Origin: Edaphochlamys debaryana
Taxonomy: Eukaryota; Chlorophyta; Chlorophyceae; Chlamydomonadales
Direction: 5' to 3'
Length of the DNA stretch: 64,000 bases
NCBI GenBank assembly: GCA_016858145.1
Contig: JAEHOE010000096.1
Location: 372,001-436,000, forward strand
Below, in pieces: positions 1-11,792 of the stretch; within the stretch, counting starts at the first letter, position 1; every line of letters begins with the position of its first letter. The position numbers and the translations under genes are program-made. The notes under the pieces are model-generated. The model was not told the origin of the DNA. It worked only from the letters and a program-made list of their open reading frames with translations, and ran no database searches.

Positions 1-240
1 CACGGTAGGGCCGAGCACAGGTCTCTGTGGAACAAGGCCAGGGGAGGCACGGATCATCGGATCAGCAGAGTGCTGCTCTGCCTGGCCCGTCCTCTCCCGG
101 CCAGCACACTGTCCCAAACCGCGCCCCACTCTCCCCTCGACCAGCTCTTACCCCATCACCCGCGCTTGCGCTCCCTTTCCCCTCCACCGCCCCTTTCCCC
201 CCCCCTTTCCCTCCACCCCTTCCCCCCCTCCCCCCATCAG
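1..240 (+). other. 5' intronic or flanking sequence of the first gene
   Basis: No supported exon. The stretch ends in a C-rich tract followed by CAG at 238-240, which looks like a 3' splice site feeding the exon that starts at 241. Earlier exons of that gene probably lie here or off the left edge. Confidence 0.4.
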
Positions 241-2118
241 GCCGACAGGAACCGGCTCCTGGAGTGGGCCCTCACGCAGCTGGGCTCCAGCCTGGGTCTG
301 CGCCCCGCCACCGCCCCGCCCTCGGGGGTGGCGGGCGAGGGCGTGCAGCCGCCCCCCACCGCCACCCCCGCGGCCCTGGCCGACACCGCCTCCTGGCCGC
401 CCTCCGACCCCTACTGCGCCATGGGGGCGGCGCAGGGGGGGTACAGGTGCGGGCGGGGAGGGGGGGTTGAAGGGGGTGCGAGGAGGAGGGGGGCAGCGGA
501 AGTGGTTGCGTGTGCTGGGGCGTTGGCAAATGCGCGCACCGGGAGAGAGAAGCGCTCTGAGGGGCTCCCTCGTCTACCGCTGACCTCACCGCTTCTTGCC
601 GCCTGCCCACCCACACACCCACCCACACACACCCTCAAAAGGTGCTTCAACGGCCCCAACTCGTTCAAGCTGGGCGTGGCCTCCCCCGTGCGCACGCTCA
701 CATCGGAGAACCTCTCCTTCGGTAAGAGCAGCCGGAGCGAGCGCCCGGCTGCGGCGGCTGCGCTGCTGTCCTGCGGCCGCTCCTGCCCCGGCCTTGCTGC
801 CACTGCCGGGCTGCCCTGGCTTAGCCACCGCCCTGCAACCCCTGCACCCCACCCCCCTCCCTCCCAGGTGCCACCTACCAGGTGACCCTGCCCGCCTCCA
901 CTGCCACCCCCGTCTCCCTGCTGGTGCTGGAGACCTCCCGCCCCGGCCCCGTCCCCTCGCCGGGGGTCACGCCGCCCCGCCCCGGGCCGGTGCTGTTCGC
1001 ACAGGTGGGCCCGGCAGCATGCGGTGCTAGCCAGGCACTCGGGGGGCGGGGGTCCCCTCACATCACGGGGCCCTCCTCGACCCCCCCCCACACACCCTCT
1101 TCCCTCGCGCGCAACCACACCCCTGCCTCCCGCCTGTCCCCCCTCTACACACACACACACTCTCCCTCCCCGCCCCTCTCCCCCCTTCCCCCCCCCCGCA
1201 GTACCGCACCGACGACGGCGGCGACGCGGGCCTGGCCCGGGGCACCGAGGGCCGCGTGTCGCTGCACCTGTCCAACGTGTCGCTCACGTGGCAGGCGGGG
1301 GACCGCCTCAGCGCGGGGCCGCGGAGCCGCCTGCTGGCGTCCCTGGCGCCGGGTGGGTGGGGGGAGGAGGGGCAGGGGTGGAGGGGACGGGTGTGCAGGG
1401 GGTGACGCAGGGGGTTGATAGGGCGGGGTGAAGCGGATGTGGCCGTGCCCCTGGTCCTGTCGCGTCCACCGCCCCAACATCTCCCCCTCCCCTCTCCTCC
1501 CCCCCCCCTGGCCCCCGCAGGCCAGCAGTACCGCTACGCGGCCTCCCGCATCGCCATCACGTGGGTCCCACCGGGGCTGGGGGGACGAGGAGAAGGGACC
1601 ACTAGCAATACAGGCAGGAAGGAACACCGACGCACGGCCCACGGCCTCCCGCAAGCAGCTTGCGCCGCCCTGGTCCTCTCTTCTTCCTCCCCACTCCCCA
1701 GTCCCCTTCCCCAATCCTCACCCGTCACCCCCTCACTCCCTCACCCCGCCCCGCCCCTCAGCTTCGTGGGCCTCGGCTCCGCCCCCGCCCCCGGCTCCGA
1801 CCCGGGCGGCGTGGCGCCCCCGCCCGCGCGCGTCACCGCCTGCGTCTTCTTCTCGGACAACGAGGCTGACGGGGACAACGGCTGCTTCGACGGGGTGGAC
1901 AACGAGTGAGCCAGGGGCGGGGAGTGGGGGCCGACCCACATCGCGCTCGCTCTCCACACCGCCCTTCCTGGGCCCTTACCGAGCCCTCTTGACGCCCCCC
2001 ATCCCCCCGCCCGGCCCCTCTGCCCCCCCCCCCCGCCCCCAGCTGTGACGGCCTCATTGACAATCAGGACCCCGACTGCGCCGCCGCCTGGGCTGCGATG
2101 GGCCCCCTCCTGGGCTGA
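241..2118 (+). CDS. Probable secreted protein with C-terminal MopE-like metal-binding motif (5' partial)
   Basis: Seven exons join in phase: 241-440, 642-721, 868-1004, 1202-1352, 1521-1560, 1762-1905 and 2043-2118. The 5' end is missing. The middle part is a beta-rich-looking domain of unknown family (GATYQVTLPA, RVSLHLSNVSLTW) that I do not recognise. The last two exons splice to an Asp/Cys motif reading NGCFDGVDNDCDGLIDNQ, then DPDC and a short tail ending GPLLG. That pattern matches the 'putative metal-binding motif' (MopE type) found in extracellular proteins of bacteria and some algae, where the Asp residues are thought to bind calcium. The splice after codon GA restores the consensus Asp (VDNDCDG), which supports this border. 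A secreted or cell-wall location is inferred; the signal peptide would be off-window. Confidence 0.65.
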
Positions 2119-4343
2119 ACGAGCCCCTTGGCGATCCTTGGGGAACCCAGCCGCCCCCGCCCCTCGACCCCCCGGCACCCCCCCTGGACCCCCCGTGGAC
2201 CCGCCCGGTCCCGTGGTGCCCGCATAATGTGTCGCTTAGCGTAGGGCTAGGAAGCGGGCCAAGAGTAAGCACGTAGGCTGGTAGGTTTAGGCAGTGAGTG
2301 TAGAGAGGCTCAGGAGGGGCTTGGGCGGAAGGACCCGCCGAGGCTGCGAGGGGGTCCAGGCCGCACGTACTGTGCGCAACACAGCCCGGACGGAGGCCGG
2401 ACAGGGCCCGGACGGAGGCCGCAGTCGGGACATGACCACGTTGGGATAGCTTGGCGGATAGCTTGCATTCTTATCTTCACTCCAAGAGGCTTCGCCTCCC
2501 ATCCGAAGCCTCTTGGACACAGGCTTTCAGCCTAGCAACCATCGCTTTCAGATAGCACGGGACCGGCAAGGGAGGGATCTCCACTGGGATCGCATTCAAG
2601 CTTAGAAGAGTAAAGGGGCCGGGTGGAGGGGAGGTCTACCATATTCTTTGCAAGCCTTCATGGATACCTGGATGTACATAGACACTTGATGCCTCAAGAG
2701 AGAGTGCTGTTGTGTGGCGAGGTGGCCCAGCTTGAATTGGGTTGACTCCTGGGCGTCGCATTTGGGGTTGTTATCATGTGGCTGACCCCGGCAAATATCT
2801 CAAGCCGCGGGCTGACCCTCGGTGGAACTGGCCATACACTTGCTTGAAAGTAGAGCGTCTGAGCCCCGCCTTGTGACCCCAACTTTCTCGTCCCCGTTCC
2901 CCATTCCCCAACTTTCTTCAGTCAGGGGAGGGTTCTGTGCTCGCAGGGGCCGTGCAGCGTATTCTGGACGACGAAGAAGGGGGATGCAGCTGATCGCAAC
3001 TAGGCTGTGCGCAACCCGACAGACTGAAGGAGACAGGGCGACGGGCAGCACAAATAACCGCGTGGGAGATCCTAGGGGCCGCATTGGAGGGAGAGCATGC
3101 ATGGGCCCCTGGCTGCTCCGCTACGACTCCGCGGCACTACGCCCCGTTGTGTATAATAGCCCCTGGCTGCTGTCTGCTGATACCCTTCAAGAGTCTCATC
3201 AAGGCCACCTCGGGGCGCTTGTTGTTGTTGTTGTTGTTGTTACACGGACATGGTACCAGCCGTGAACCCCCATACGGGCCGTGGGCCAAAGGGGAATGCC
3301 GGAGGCATATCCCTGCGTGGTCCCGGCTTCATGTCTTCTCCAATAACCTGGCATCGGGCTCTGGCTGCGCTCTTGACGCAGGACGGTCCCCAGGACGAGG
3401 GAGAGGGAAGCACGACAGCAACGGGTACCGGTGCACGGAGGCCTGGAAGTGGGGGGCCCCACGTAAGAGTGCCAGGGCGGTGTCTTAGGGAGGCCGGGGC
3501 CGCCGGGCGGCGTGCGCCCATCACCGCCCAACCTATTGGCCCTAGTCCTCTCCCCGACGCGCACCCTCACCCCCCCAACAAGCCCCTCCCCGGCGACGAG
3601 CCCCGCCCCTGGCCACCTCGAGGATCCGTAGGAGGCATGGCGTTTGAGACAACAAGTGCTGAGTCAGCTGGGTCCCCAACTGCCCACGCCCCGTCACCGC
3701 CCCCATCCGCCGGCGCGCATCCTCAGCCTTCGGGAGTTGCGTGCGGACTGCCGGACGGACCCCGGACACGTCTAGCGGCATTTGCACTCGGGCAGTGCCG
3801 TGATGGAGCCGGGCGCATGGCGGTTGAGACAGCGTTACAGCGTTAGGTGCAGGGTGACGCCGGGCCTCGCCGGGACGGCCGGGTGCCAAGCCGGGTGCTG
3901 GTCCCCACACCCCGTCACCGCCTAAGCTGTCCCCTGGCACCCGGGCCTCCCGAGTCCAGCCCGAGTCTCCTTGCCCGGAGGTTACCCAACGTTTTTTCGC
4001 CCAACACATGTAAGAGCACCAAGTTGCGGGTTTTGCGGACGACCCCGTACGGCAGTCCGTGTGTTCGGCGCAACATGGCTAGCCCCAAGCTCCAAACTCT
4101 TGTCAGATTGCTTAGACTGAACTGCACAGTCGTGCTGGACTCTGCTACACCTAGGTCCGCGTGCGGGGACGGCTCCACCGCGATCACCTATAGGAAGTAT
4201 TTCTCTAAACGTGGAAAGCGTTGCACCTATTTAGAACGGTAGGTAGCTGGACGCTGAAACACTCTTACAGACAGCGGTGCGGAGGCCGCACGCAGGAAAG
4301 GGCCTAGCAGCGCACCCTCGCGGAGCCACGGGCGCGAGGCGGG
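2119..4343. other. Intergenic, no supported gene
   Basis: Base composition is closer to 50-60% GC in places and I see no chain of exons. It contains the inverted copy of a short retroposon-like 3' end at 3219-3293. A TATTTAG-like stretch at about 4228-4234 lies about 110 bases before the kinase start codon and could be its core promoter, but this is weak. Confidence 0.5.
3219..3293 (-). mobile_element. Retroposon-like 3' end, copy 1 (inverted)
   Basis: On the minus strand about 50 bases of unique sequence (starting CCCTTTGGCCCACGGC) end in GTGTAA followed by a CAA microsatellite of about seven units, seen as (TTG)n on the plus strand. The same core and tail occur at 44927-44991, and a diverged core at 11007-11056. 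A shared unique 3' segment ending in a simple repeat is typical of LINE/SINE retroposons. Homology stops abruptly on the other side, as expected for 5'-truncated copies. Confidence 0.5.
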
Positions 4344-7300
4344 ATGGCGCGCAGCACGTATGATGATTTTATCATCAAGGAGAAGATTGGCAGCGGCAGC
4401 TATGGCGTGGTCTTCAAGGTGGTGCGCAAGGTGGACAAGCATGTCTACGCGATGAAGGAAATCGACCTCCAGGGCATGTCCCGCAAGGTGCGGAGCTGCA
4501 TGCTCAAGATGCATAACGACGTGGAGATGCCACGGTGCTGTGGGCCGGGGCGCGGGCGGCGTCGGGGTCGACTGTGCCACATCCTTGCCTCCACGCGCAG
4601 GAGCAAGAGGAGTGCATCCGCGAAACGCGTGTGCTGTCCTCTTTGGACTCGGATTACATCATCCGGTACTATGACTCCTTCCTAGAGAAGGTGCGACGGT
4701 GCAGGCGGGGGTCCGCGGGGGCGAGCTCCCGTGCACCGACGCGGCCCCTCGCGCGCCTGCACGCAGGGCAAGCTGTACATCATCACGGAGTACGCAGCAA
4801 ACGGTAACCTGCACGACTACATTAAGAAGCAAAAGAGTCGGCTGCCCGAGGAGCTCATATGGAAGCTCTTCATCCAGGTGCGCTCTTCAGGAGCGGCTGG
4901 AACATGGCCAAACGCTGGAGGGCAAGGAGGGGGCTCGGGGAGAGACCGCCCGCCGTTGGGGTAAACGGCATGCGCATTGGGGACTAGCTCCGACTGTTCT
5001 TGCGCTACCGGTCGCAGATTCTCTTGGGGCTGAACCACATGCACTCCAAGAAGATCCTGCACCGTGACATCAAGACGCTAAACGTTTTCCTGGACGAGGA
5101 AATCAACGTCAAGCTCGGCGACATGGGCGTGGCCAAGGTAGGCCTGCACGCCCTGACGTGTCGCGGGGGGCGATGCTCTACCCTCATCTCATCGCGCTTA
5201 CGGAATTGGCTCCCTGCTGCAGATTCTGAGCACGAACACCGTGTTCGCCAAGACCATCGTGGGCACCCCTTACTACCTCTCGCCCGAGCTGTGCGAGGAC
5301 AAGCCCTACAACGAGAAGTCGGACGTGTGGGCCCTGGGCGTGGTGCTCTATGAGTGCTGCACGCAGCGCCACCCGTTCGACGCCGACAATCAGGTCGGGG
5401 AGGAGGCGGTTGGGGGAAGGGGAGCCAGGGCTGGCATGGGTTTGCCACCCCCACGACCTGTCCAAGCCCTTCGCCTGGATCCTTTGCCTGTGGTCTCGCG
5501 CGCCTCACCGCCTGTTGCCTCTGTTGATCGCAGGGCGCGCTGATCCTCAAAATCCTGCGGGGCAAGTTCCCGCCGGTCTCGGGGTACTCGCCTGACATCA
5601 GCGACCTCATCAAGCGCTGCCTCACGCAGGTGCGCCCTGCAGTGTGGGGGAGGGGGAGGGGAGAGGGGCCCAGGAAGGGAGGGGTGCGGGCCCTTGACGC
5701 TCCCTCAGGGCCCACGACGATGCTCACAACCCGCCTTGCCCTCGACGCCCAGCTGGGGCTCGGCCCAGCTTGGGGCCGGGTCCACAGCCCGCCGCCGCGC
5801 AGGGGGCCGACATGTCCGCGCTGGCGCGGCCCCTCCGCCCCTTCCCTCCCTCACTCGCCCCCCCTCCCTGGCTCCCCGCCCCGACCCAGAACGCCAACCG
5901 GCGGCCCAACACGTTCAAGCTGCTGCTGCTGCCCAGCATCCGCTCCAAAGGCGACGAGCTGGGCCTGACGCTGCCCGACCAGGCCTCGCTGGCGCTCATG
6001 GCGGACAAGAACATGGCCACCGCGGGGCCGGGGGGCAAGGTGGGGAGGGGGAGGGCGGCCGGGGGGCGGTACGGGGCGGTTTGGGACCAAGGCGGGGCGG
6101 GGCAAGGCGGGCGGGGTTTAAGATGGAGAGACGACGGCAGTATGGGTATGGGGCGGGAAGAGGTGCAAGGTGGGGCGGGGATGAAGCGTTGCGGGTGGCT
6201 TCTCAAGAGCCCAAGCGAGAGTGCGAAGGCCTTGGGGTCGGCAGGTGCTGAGGGAGGCTTGAGGACCGGGCTGGCGGCAGCGAGAGTGGCAGCAGCAGTG
6301 CGGACGGGGCGGGCCTCGGGTCCACGTCCCACGCCAGGCCAACATGGGGATGAGGCGGTGCTGCGGGGGCTGCCAGCGCCCAGCTGGAGGACCGGACCAG
6401 CGGCAGTAGGGCAAGGAGGGGGGGATCTGCCAGGGCCTGCATCACGGGCTCGGCAGAGGTGCCAGCAGCTTTCCGATGCTGCGGCCAAGCGGTTCCATGG
6501 CCCTCACCATGTCTGTTTCCTGCTCGCTCTGCCGATGCAGGGCGGGGCGCGGCCCAAGACGCCGCAAGGAGGTGAGCTGCGCACCCCTGCTGCCGCGCGG
6601 GTTGCATGTGGGTCGGCTTAAGCCTCTCCCCCGACCTTCCGAACTCCACTGCCTGTCTCCCGTGCCCCGCACCAACGCCACCCCTTCCCCCACCTCACCC
6701 GCTCCCCCACCCAGGCGAGGGCGCGGGCGCGGGCGCCGACGCGCTCGGGTCCACGATACGGGCGGGCGAGGCGGCGGGCGCTCGGCCGGTGGACGTGTCG
6801 GTGTCCAACGTGGAGCGCACGCCCGGGGAGGGCCAGGCGCTGGGCGCGGCGCCCTCGCCGGCGCAGGTGGCGTGGAGCGTGGAGGACGCCAAGCCCAAGC
6901 AGAGCCGGCCACCGGCCTGGGGCCTGGCGCAGCAGATGGGTGAGCCGGGGGCGAGGGGCTTGGGGTGGCGCTTGGCGAGGGCGGCTGGCTTGGACGCGTG
7001 TGGGGTGGGGGCATGCAAGGGAGGCCGCGTTGGGCGGGGAGCAGCGCCGCACAGGACGGAGAGCTGCACGTGTGGTGGTGGCGGTGGGGAACGGCGTCGG
7101 GGCCGTGTTCTGGCTCGCGGGCCGCTCAGGGAAGGCTGGACGGGTGCGTCACGTAAGGGCACACTTCGGTCCGGCGCTGCCATGTCGCCCCACCGCTTCC
7201 GCCGCCCTCTGCCGGCGCACGCGGCCCCATCCCGCCCCATCGCGGTTGGCTTCACCGCCCGGCCCTCCCGCCCGCAGAGGAGCTGGAGGTTGCCGACGAC

Positions 7301-7925
7301 GAGGAGGAGAACAAGTACCTCAACGTGGAGCGGGACGAGGACGAGGACGAGGAGGGCGACGAGGGCGAGGAGGACTACGACGACGGCGGGGAGTACGAGG
7401 GCGAGGAGGGCGAGGGCGAGGGCGGCGAGGGCTGGTCGCCCGACCCCAACCGCATTGCGCACATGAAGAGCGCCATGATGATCCAGCGCGCCGCCTGCCT
7501 GGACCTGGTGGGCGAGAAGGCGTTCAACGAGCTGTGAGTCGCGGAGGGAGGGGAGGAGGGGGTTGGGCAAGGGCGAGGGCAGGGCAGAGGCGGGCTGGAG
7601 GTTGTCGGAGAGGGAAGTGAAGCCCGCAGCGCTGGGTCGGGGGCGCCCTGCCGGTACCGCCTGCCTGTCGCGGCCGGGTGATCCGTCATCGTGCGTTGGC
7701 GTGAGCGCCCCGAGCGATGCGCTGAACCCGTGTTGCCCCCCTCCCCCCTGCAACCCCGCTTGGCGCCTCCGCAGCTACGCCCTGCTCAAGAGCAACCAGG
7801 TGGACGAGGCGTCCATGACGGACCTCAGCCGCCTCGTGTTCAAGATCATCCCGTACGACAAGTCGGAGGTGATCCAGATGATGTACAAGCTGCTGTACCT
7901 GGAGAGCCAGCTGGAGGGGCAGTGA
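4344..7925 (+). CDS. NIMA-related (NEK) Ser/Thr protein kinase
   Basis: Eleven exons give 514 aa: 4344-4487, 4601-4690, 4767-4877, 5018-5137, 5223-5393, 5534-5629, 5890-6039, 6541-6571, 6715-6939, 7278-7533, 7775-7925. The kinase domain spans about residues 9-262: P-loop GSGSYGVV (16-23), ATP-binding Lys38 in YAMKEIDL, catalytic loop HRDIKTLNVFL with Asp132, metal-binding DMG (Asp150) in place of DFG, TIVGTPYYLSPE activation segment. The motifs DYIIRYYDSFLEKGKLYII and HPFDADNQGALILKILRG are NEK-type. NEKs act in cilium length, deflagellation and cell cycle; resemblance to algal FA2-like NEKs is my impression, not proven. The C-terminal half has a Gly/Ala linker, a highly acidic Asp/Glu stretch (about 395-425) and a conserved-looking helical tail (SRLVFKIIPYDKSEVIQMM). 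Confidence 0.93.
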
Positions 7926-9290
7926 GCAGCGGCGGCGGCGGTGGTGGCGGAGCCGGCGGCGCAGGGGCGGCCGGCGGCGGAGCGGGAGGAGCAGCGGGGT
8001 CATCGCTGAGCGGCAGGGCAGCAGGGGGCACAGCTGGGAGCAGCAGGGAAGGGGGCGGGGCTCTGGCTGGGCCCAAGGCAGCTGGGAGCTGCCGCGTGCT
8101 GAGTGGAGGCGGTACCCGCCGAGGAGCAGCGGAGCAGCTGGGTGGACGGTGCCGCGGAGCAGCCCGGCCGCATGTCATGGATTCTTGGCGGCTGAGTGCT
8201 TGGGGCGGAGGGGGCTCGAGGCAGGCGGCGATCGCCTGCGTCTTGGGGCGGGGCTGGTGGTGCTGACGTCTCGGATTGCGTGGGGGCTACAAGGGGGCAA
8301 AGGAGCGTGCACGGCTTGGGATTGCACGCATGTGTGCACGTGCTTCATTGAGATGGCTCTCGCAGGCCGTTCGCGCGACGGCGCTTGATAAAACCAGTAG
8401 GCAGGGCCGCGTCAGCTGTAGGGCAGCGTGGAGTCGTGCGCAGCGGGCGTGGGTGCTGTTTAGGCGTGTGTCGCGAGCCTACAATGGCGTGCGTGTGGGT
8501 CAAGCGGGGGGGCAGTGCAAGGGAGGCCGAGACCACAGGCCACAAGGACCGCGTGGCGGCCCGCCCATTCGAATGCTGGTCTAGGTGGCAACAGATATTG
8601 CCGGTCGAAGGGCTGGCCAGCCAATTGTGATTTGTAGAACTTGAGTGCTGGTGTCGGCAGCTCGCAGGATGCTGGGGGTGGCCTGTGCCGCTGCTATGCC
8701 GAGTGACGGCCTGGGTGAGGCTGCCGGGGACTCCCATGGTCAAGCGAGTCTCCATGTGTGTTAGGGTTGTGGGGAGATGCGCTGCCCCCTCTCATGGCAG
8801 TGATACGATCTGGGTCGTGCCTGCCTGTAACAGGAGGCACCTGAAGCGGTCAAGTGCATGCAGTCTGCAGCACGGTTGATGACACGCGTTGGCGCTGCCG
8901 TAAGTAAAGGCGGAAGGATGGAGGAGTGCAGCCCTTCTGCAGGATCGGCAATGCGGCGACGACCCGCAACGACGTGCAGAGCTTCTGTGCTGGGGAACAA
9001 TCGCGGGGCATTGGGGATAAAGCCTCAGGTGCCACGGGACCAGGATGAGGTAATATCAGGCCATGACGCGTCCATCGCGGGGTTTGACACGCGGGTTACA
9101 CGGCCTTCGGTCCTGACCCGCCGTGCACCTGCCCCACGTCAACTTTCCAGGGGCTCCCCATATACATAGACCAGAAGCACGCGGTCATATTTGACGGCTT
9201 CTTAGCTCCTTTTAGCACATACATCCGCTCTTCTGCCAGCTCTTCTGCTACACACCCAACTAAATAGGCAGGGGCCAGACCTATTCAGTG
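7926..9290. other. Intergenic between kinase and sulfiredoxin, no gene seen
   Basis: The first 150 bases after the kinase stop are a GGC/GCA-rich 3' UTR-like stretch. Nothing else forms a plausible exon chain. The last 150 bases before 9291 are AT-richer, with TAAATAG at 9261-9267, and probably hold the sulfiredoxin promoter. Confidence 0.5.
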
Positions 9291-10012
9291 ATGAGCACCG
9301 CTGTTGCACAAGAGGAGCCGGGCTGCGGCCTGCCGCGGAGCATCTTCGTCGCGGATGATGCCGAGGTGCACGATGTGCCGATGAGCGTTATTAAGCGGCC
9401 GCTCATATCGACCGTGGACCGCGAAAAGGTGGACGACTTTAAGCGACTCATCCAGGTAAGGTCGCCGGGATGGGGACCCCCCTGTCAGGGCTCGCACACG
9501 CGTGCCCTTCCCCGCTGAACCCCGCAACCTCTCCGCAGGCGGGCACGCAGCTGACCCCCATCGAGGTGGCCTGGGTGCAGCGGCCCGAGGGCAACTACTA
9601 CTTCTCTTTCGGCGGCTGCCACCGCTGGGCGGCGCACACCGAGGTGGGCACGTGCGGGGGCGCCGGTGTGCGGACTGCACAGCGGGGTCGCGGTTGGAGC
9701 GTGCAGCTGTCCGCGGGCGGCCGAGGGCTCCGACAAGGAGCCGGCGCAGCCACACTCACAACGTTCAGCTCAGGCACAGCTCCAACCTGCTGAGGCGCGC
9801 ATACTCACCCCTTCCAAACCTGCCAAACTTTGGTCCACCGCTTTCTCCCTCCCACCCCCCTTTGCCCCCCTCCCCCTCCCCAGCTGGGCAGCACCACCAT
9901 CCCCGCCAAGCTCGTCCCCGTCTCCCCCGCCACCATCAACCTCTACATGGGCGCCAGCAGCCCCTTCCGCGCCCCGGGCCCCCAGCAGCAGCAGGAGCAG
10001 GCGCCGTCCTGA
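9291..10012 (+). CDS. SRX1: Sulfiredoxin
   Basis: Three exons (9291-9455, 9539-9643, 9884-10012) give 132 aa, a normal length for the family. Sulfiredoxin uses ATP to reduce cysteine-sulfinic acid in over-oxidised 2-Cys peroxiredoxins. The signature FGGCHRW is present with catalytic Cys82; the family-typical VPMSVIKRPL (30-39), LTPIEVAWVQ (60-69) and TIPAKLVPVSPATINLYMG segments are all there. The N-terminus (MSTAVAQEEPGCGLP) is short and not an obvious transit peptide, so a cytosolic form is possible. The C-terminus ends in a Gln-rich tail (QQQQEQAPS) beyond the usual LYLGAS end. The ATG at 9291 is the first in frame before the conserved domain. Introns are short and canonical. Confidence 0.95.
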
Positions 10013-11432
10013 GCCTCTCCACGTGGGTCTGCCGCTTACGTAGATGTGCAGTCGGCTTGGCTGCTGGAGTCAGCTGCATGTTGGCGGAAGGGGCGCGCTT
10101 GGCCATACGTCACTATGGTAGTGCGCCTCGGTTCCCAAAAGCGAGTGGGCAGCCGCACCCCGATCGTCTGTAGCCTGCGCCTGCGCCCGCGAGCCCGCCC
10201 GCGTGGGGGCCGGCGTGGGCGCCGGGGTCGAGTCCCGGGTGGCTGACGCCCCCCCCACACACACATCAAGGACGAGCTGCGCCGGCCGTTGCCGACATGG
10301 GCTCCTGACGGCCTTCTGCTGCGAACGCATCGGCGGATGTATCGAGGCAGCAGCGGGGCGCGCTTGCCCGCCTGGCGCTGTGTGCTGGTACCGTGGACGA
10401 CAGAGCTAGGGCCGGGACGTGAGGACGCCGGAAGTCTCGCGGCGGCCGCAAGGGGACTTGAGGAGGAGGCGAGGGCCGATAGGATGAGCAAGGGCTGGTT
10501 GCCCAGTCATCGTCAAAGCCTTGCGTGATGCTGTGACGAGGGACGTCGGTATTGTCGTGTGTTTAGGGGTAGCGCCTGCGTCCCGCGGAGGTGTAGCTGT
10601 TCGTACGCGGCGGCATGACCGCAGCGCCCGCAGCCAAGAGGCGGGCCAAGCAAGGAGGCCGTGATGGAAGCCCGGCAGCGGTCGAAGGAAGGGCCGTTGT
10701 GCTGGCGCTGCAGGGCGGTGTGCCCCTGGAGCCTGCAGTGGAGGCCGGGACGCGAACGTCCGTCTGTCACGAATCGCCAGGCAGCCCTGGACTCGCACGG
10801 ATTTGTTGCGGGAGTTGCAGGCATGCTTCGGTTGAGATAAACCTGCTGGGCCGCAGCTTTGTACATGGTGGCAAGTGTGTGCCCTGGCGCCTTTGGGAAA
10901 GAGCAATGCGTGTGGGTTCCATCTGGCACCTGGCTCGACCACCGTGTGCATCGGGGCGTTGGGACACGTGCAGATGCCTCGGGCCCTGGTGGAGCAGGAG
11001 GCGGGGCACGGCCGTATCGGAGGTCACGGCGGACGCCCTTGTCCTCCCTGTAACAATGACACCGGGTCCCGCCCACGCTGCCCCGACATTCCAGGCGTCG
11101 TGTGTTGTTACTGGAGGTGGCGGCCTGGGCAGAGGCCTCCTGTGCACGCGGCTGTGTAGGCGTGGTGTGCAGTCAAGCAAGTTTAAGGCGGGCGTGCCTT
11201 TCCCCGATGCCGATGTACGATGTACGTGCAGTGATCCCTGCCGCGAAGAAGGGGTGTACGGATTTAGGCAGCACACGCGACTCCTACCATTGGGCCATGG
11301 GCGGCGAGGGGGAAAGGCGGGAGCGTGTGGCTCACGACGCAAGCATAGTGGAATCAGGAGGTCCTCCTCCTGAGTGGAATGGTGGTGGCCAGGGTGGCCA
11401 GGGTGCTGGGACCGGCTGGACTGGGGTTGCGG
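10013..11432. other. Intergenic, no supported gene
   Basis: Long overlapping open frames on both strands come from GC-rich composition; none contains a recognisable domain or a consistent exon chain. A diverged copy of the retroposon-like 3' end lies at 11007-11056. Confidence 0.5.
11007..11056 (+). mobile_element. Retroposon-like 3' end, copy 2 (diverged)
   Basis: The segment CACGGCCGTAT...TCACGGC...GACGCCCTTGTCC...TGTAACAA aligns with the copies at 3219-3293 (minus) and 44927-44991 (plus), with several substitutions and a small insertion. The CAA tail is eroded to a single unit followed by TGAC, so this would be the oldest of the three. Confidence 0.35.
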
Positions 11433-11440
11433 TATAAAAG
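11433..11440 (+). promoter_or_regulatory. TATA box
   Basis: TATAAAAG stands in otherwise GC-rich sequence, about 175 bases upstream of an ATG (11613) that opens a 59-codon frame. This is the clearest TATA box in the window. Confidence 0.4.
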
Positions 11441-11612
11441 CCCTACGTGCAAGGTCGAACCAACACGCCGAGCCTCCGTTGAGTGTGGCTTGTGCGCCGT
11501 TGGTCAGCGAAGCGGGCAGGGCGGGACGACGACGACATGCGAAGAATTGCTGTTCACGTAAAACCCTCGGTTGCTGTTCGCCCGCAGCAGAACTTTCTGC
11601 TTGGCCTCCGCC

Positions 11613-11792
11613 ATGCTGCTGTTCACAAGGCGCTGGACCACAGTTGCGCAACAAACTGCGCCGCGCGTGCCGCCGAAGGGTTACGTTGACATGCCGACTT
11701 ACTACAGGGGCCAACAAGGAAACGTGGAGAACGCCTTACTTCCGGCGCTGGATGAGAGCGCTTACCTTGGCTGTTGTGGTGATGGGTTGTGA
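11613..11792 (+). CDS. Possible small gene, 59 aa, mitochondrial-leader-like N-terminus
   Basis: The frame begins MLLFTRRWTTVAQQTAPRVP, which has the Arg/Thr/hydrophobic look of a mitochondrial presequence, and continues KGYVDMPTYYRGQQGNVEN to a stop at 11790-11792. It sits 173 bases after a good TATA box. I do not recognise the product; it has no detectable domain and could be the first exon of a longer gene or a chance frame. A possible 3' splice site (GCCCGCAG, ending near 11587) lies just upstream, so a spliced leader is also possible. Confidence 0.3.
   Translation: MLLFTRRWTTVAQQTAPRVPPKGYVDMPTYYRGQQGNVENALLPALDESAYLGCCGDGL

Noticed and set aside
10767..11717. 316-codon minus-strand open frame and overlapping plus-strand frames
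   Set aside because: No recognisable domain or codon pattern; several overlapping frames are equally open, which is expected at this GC content.
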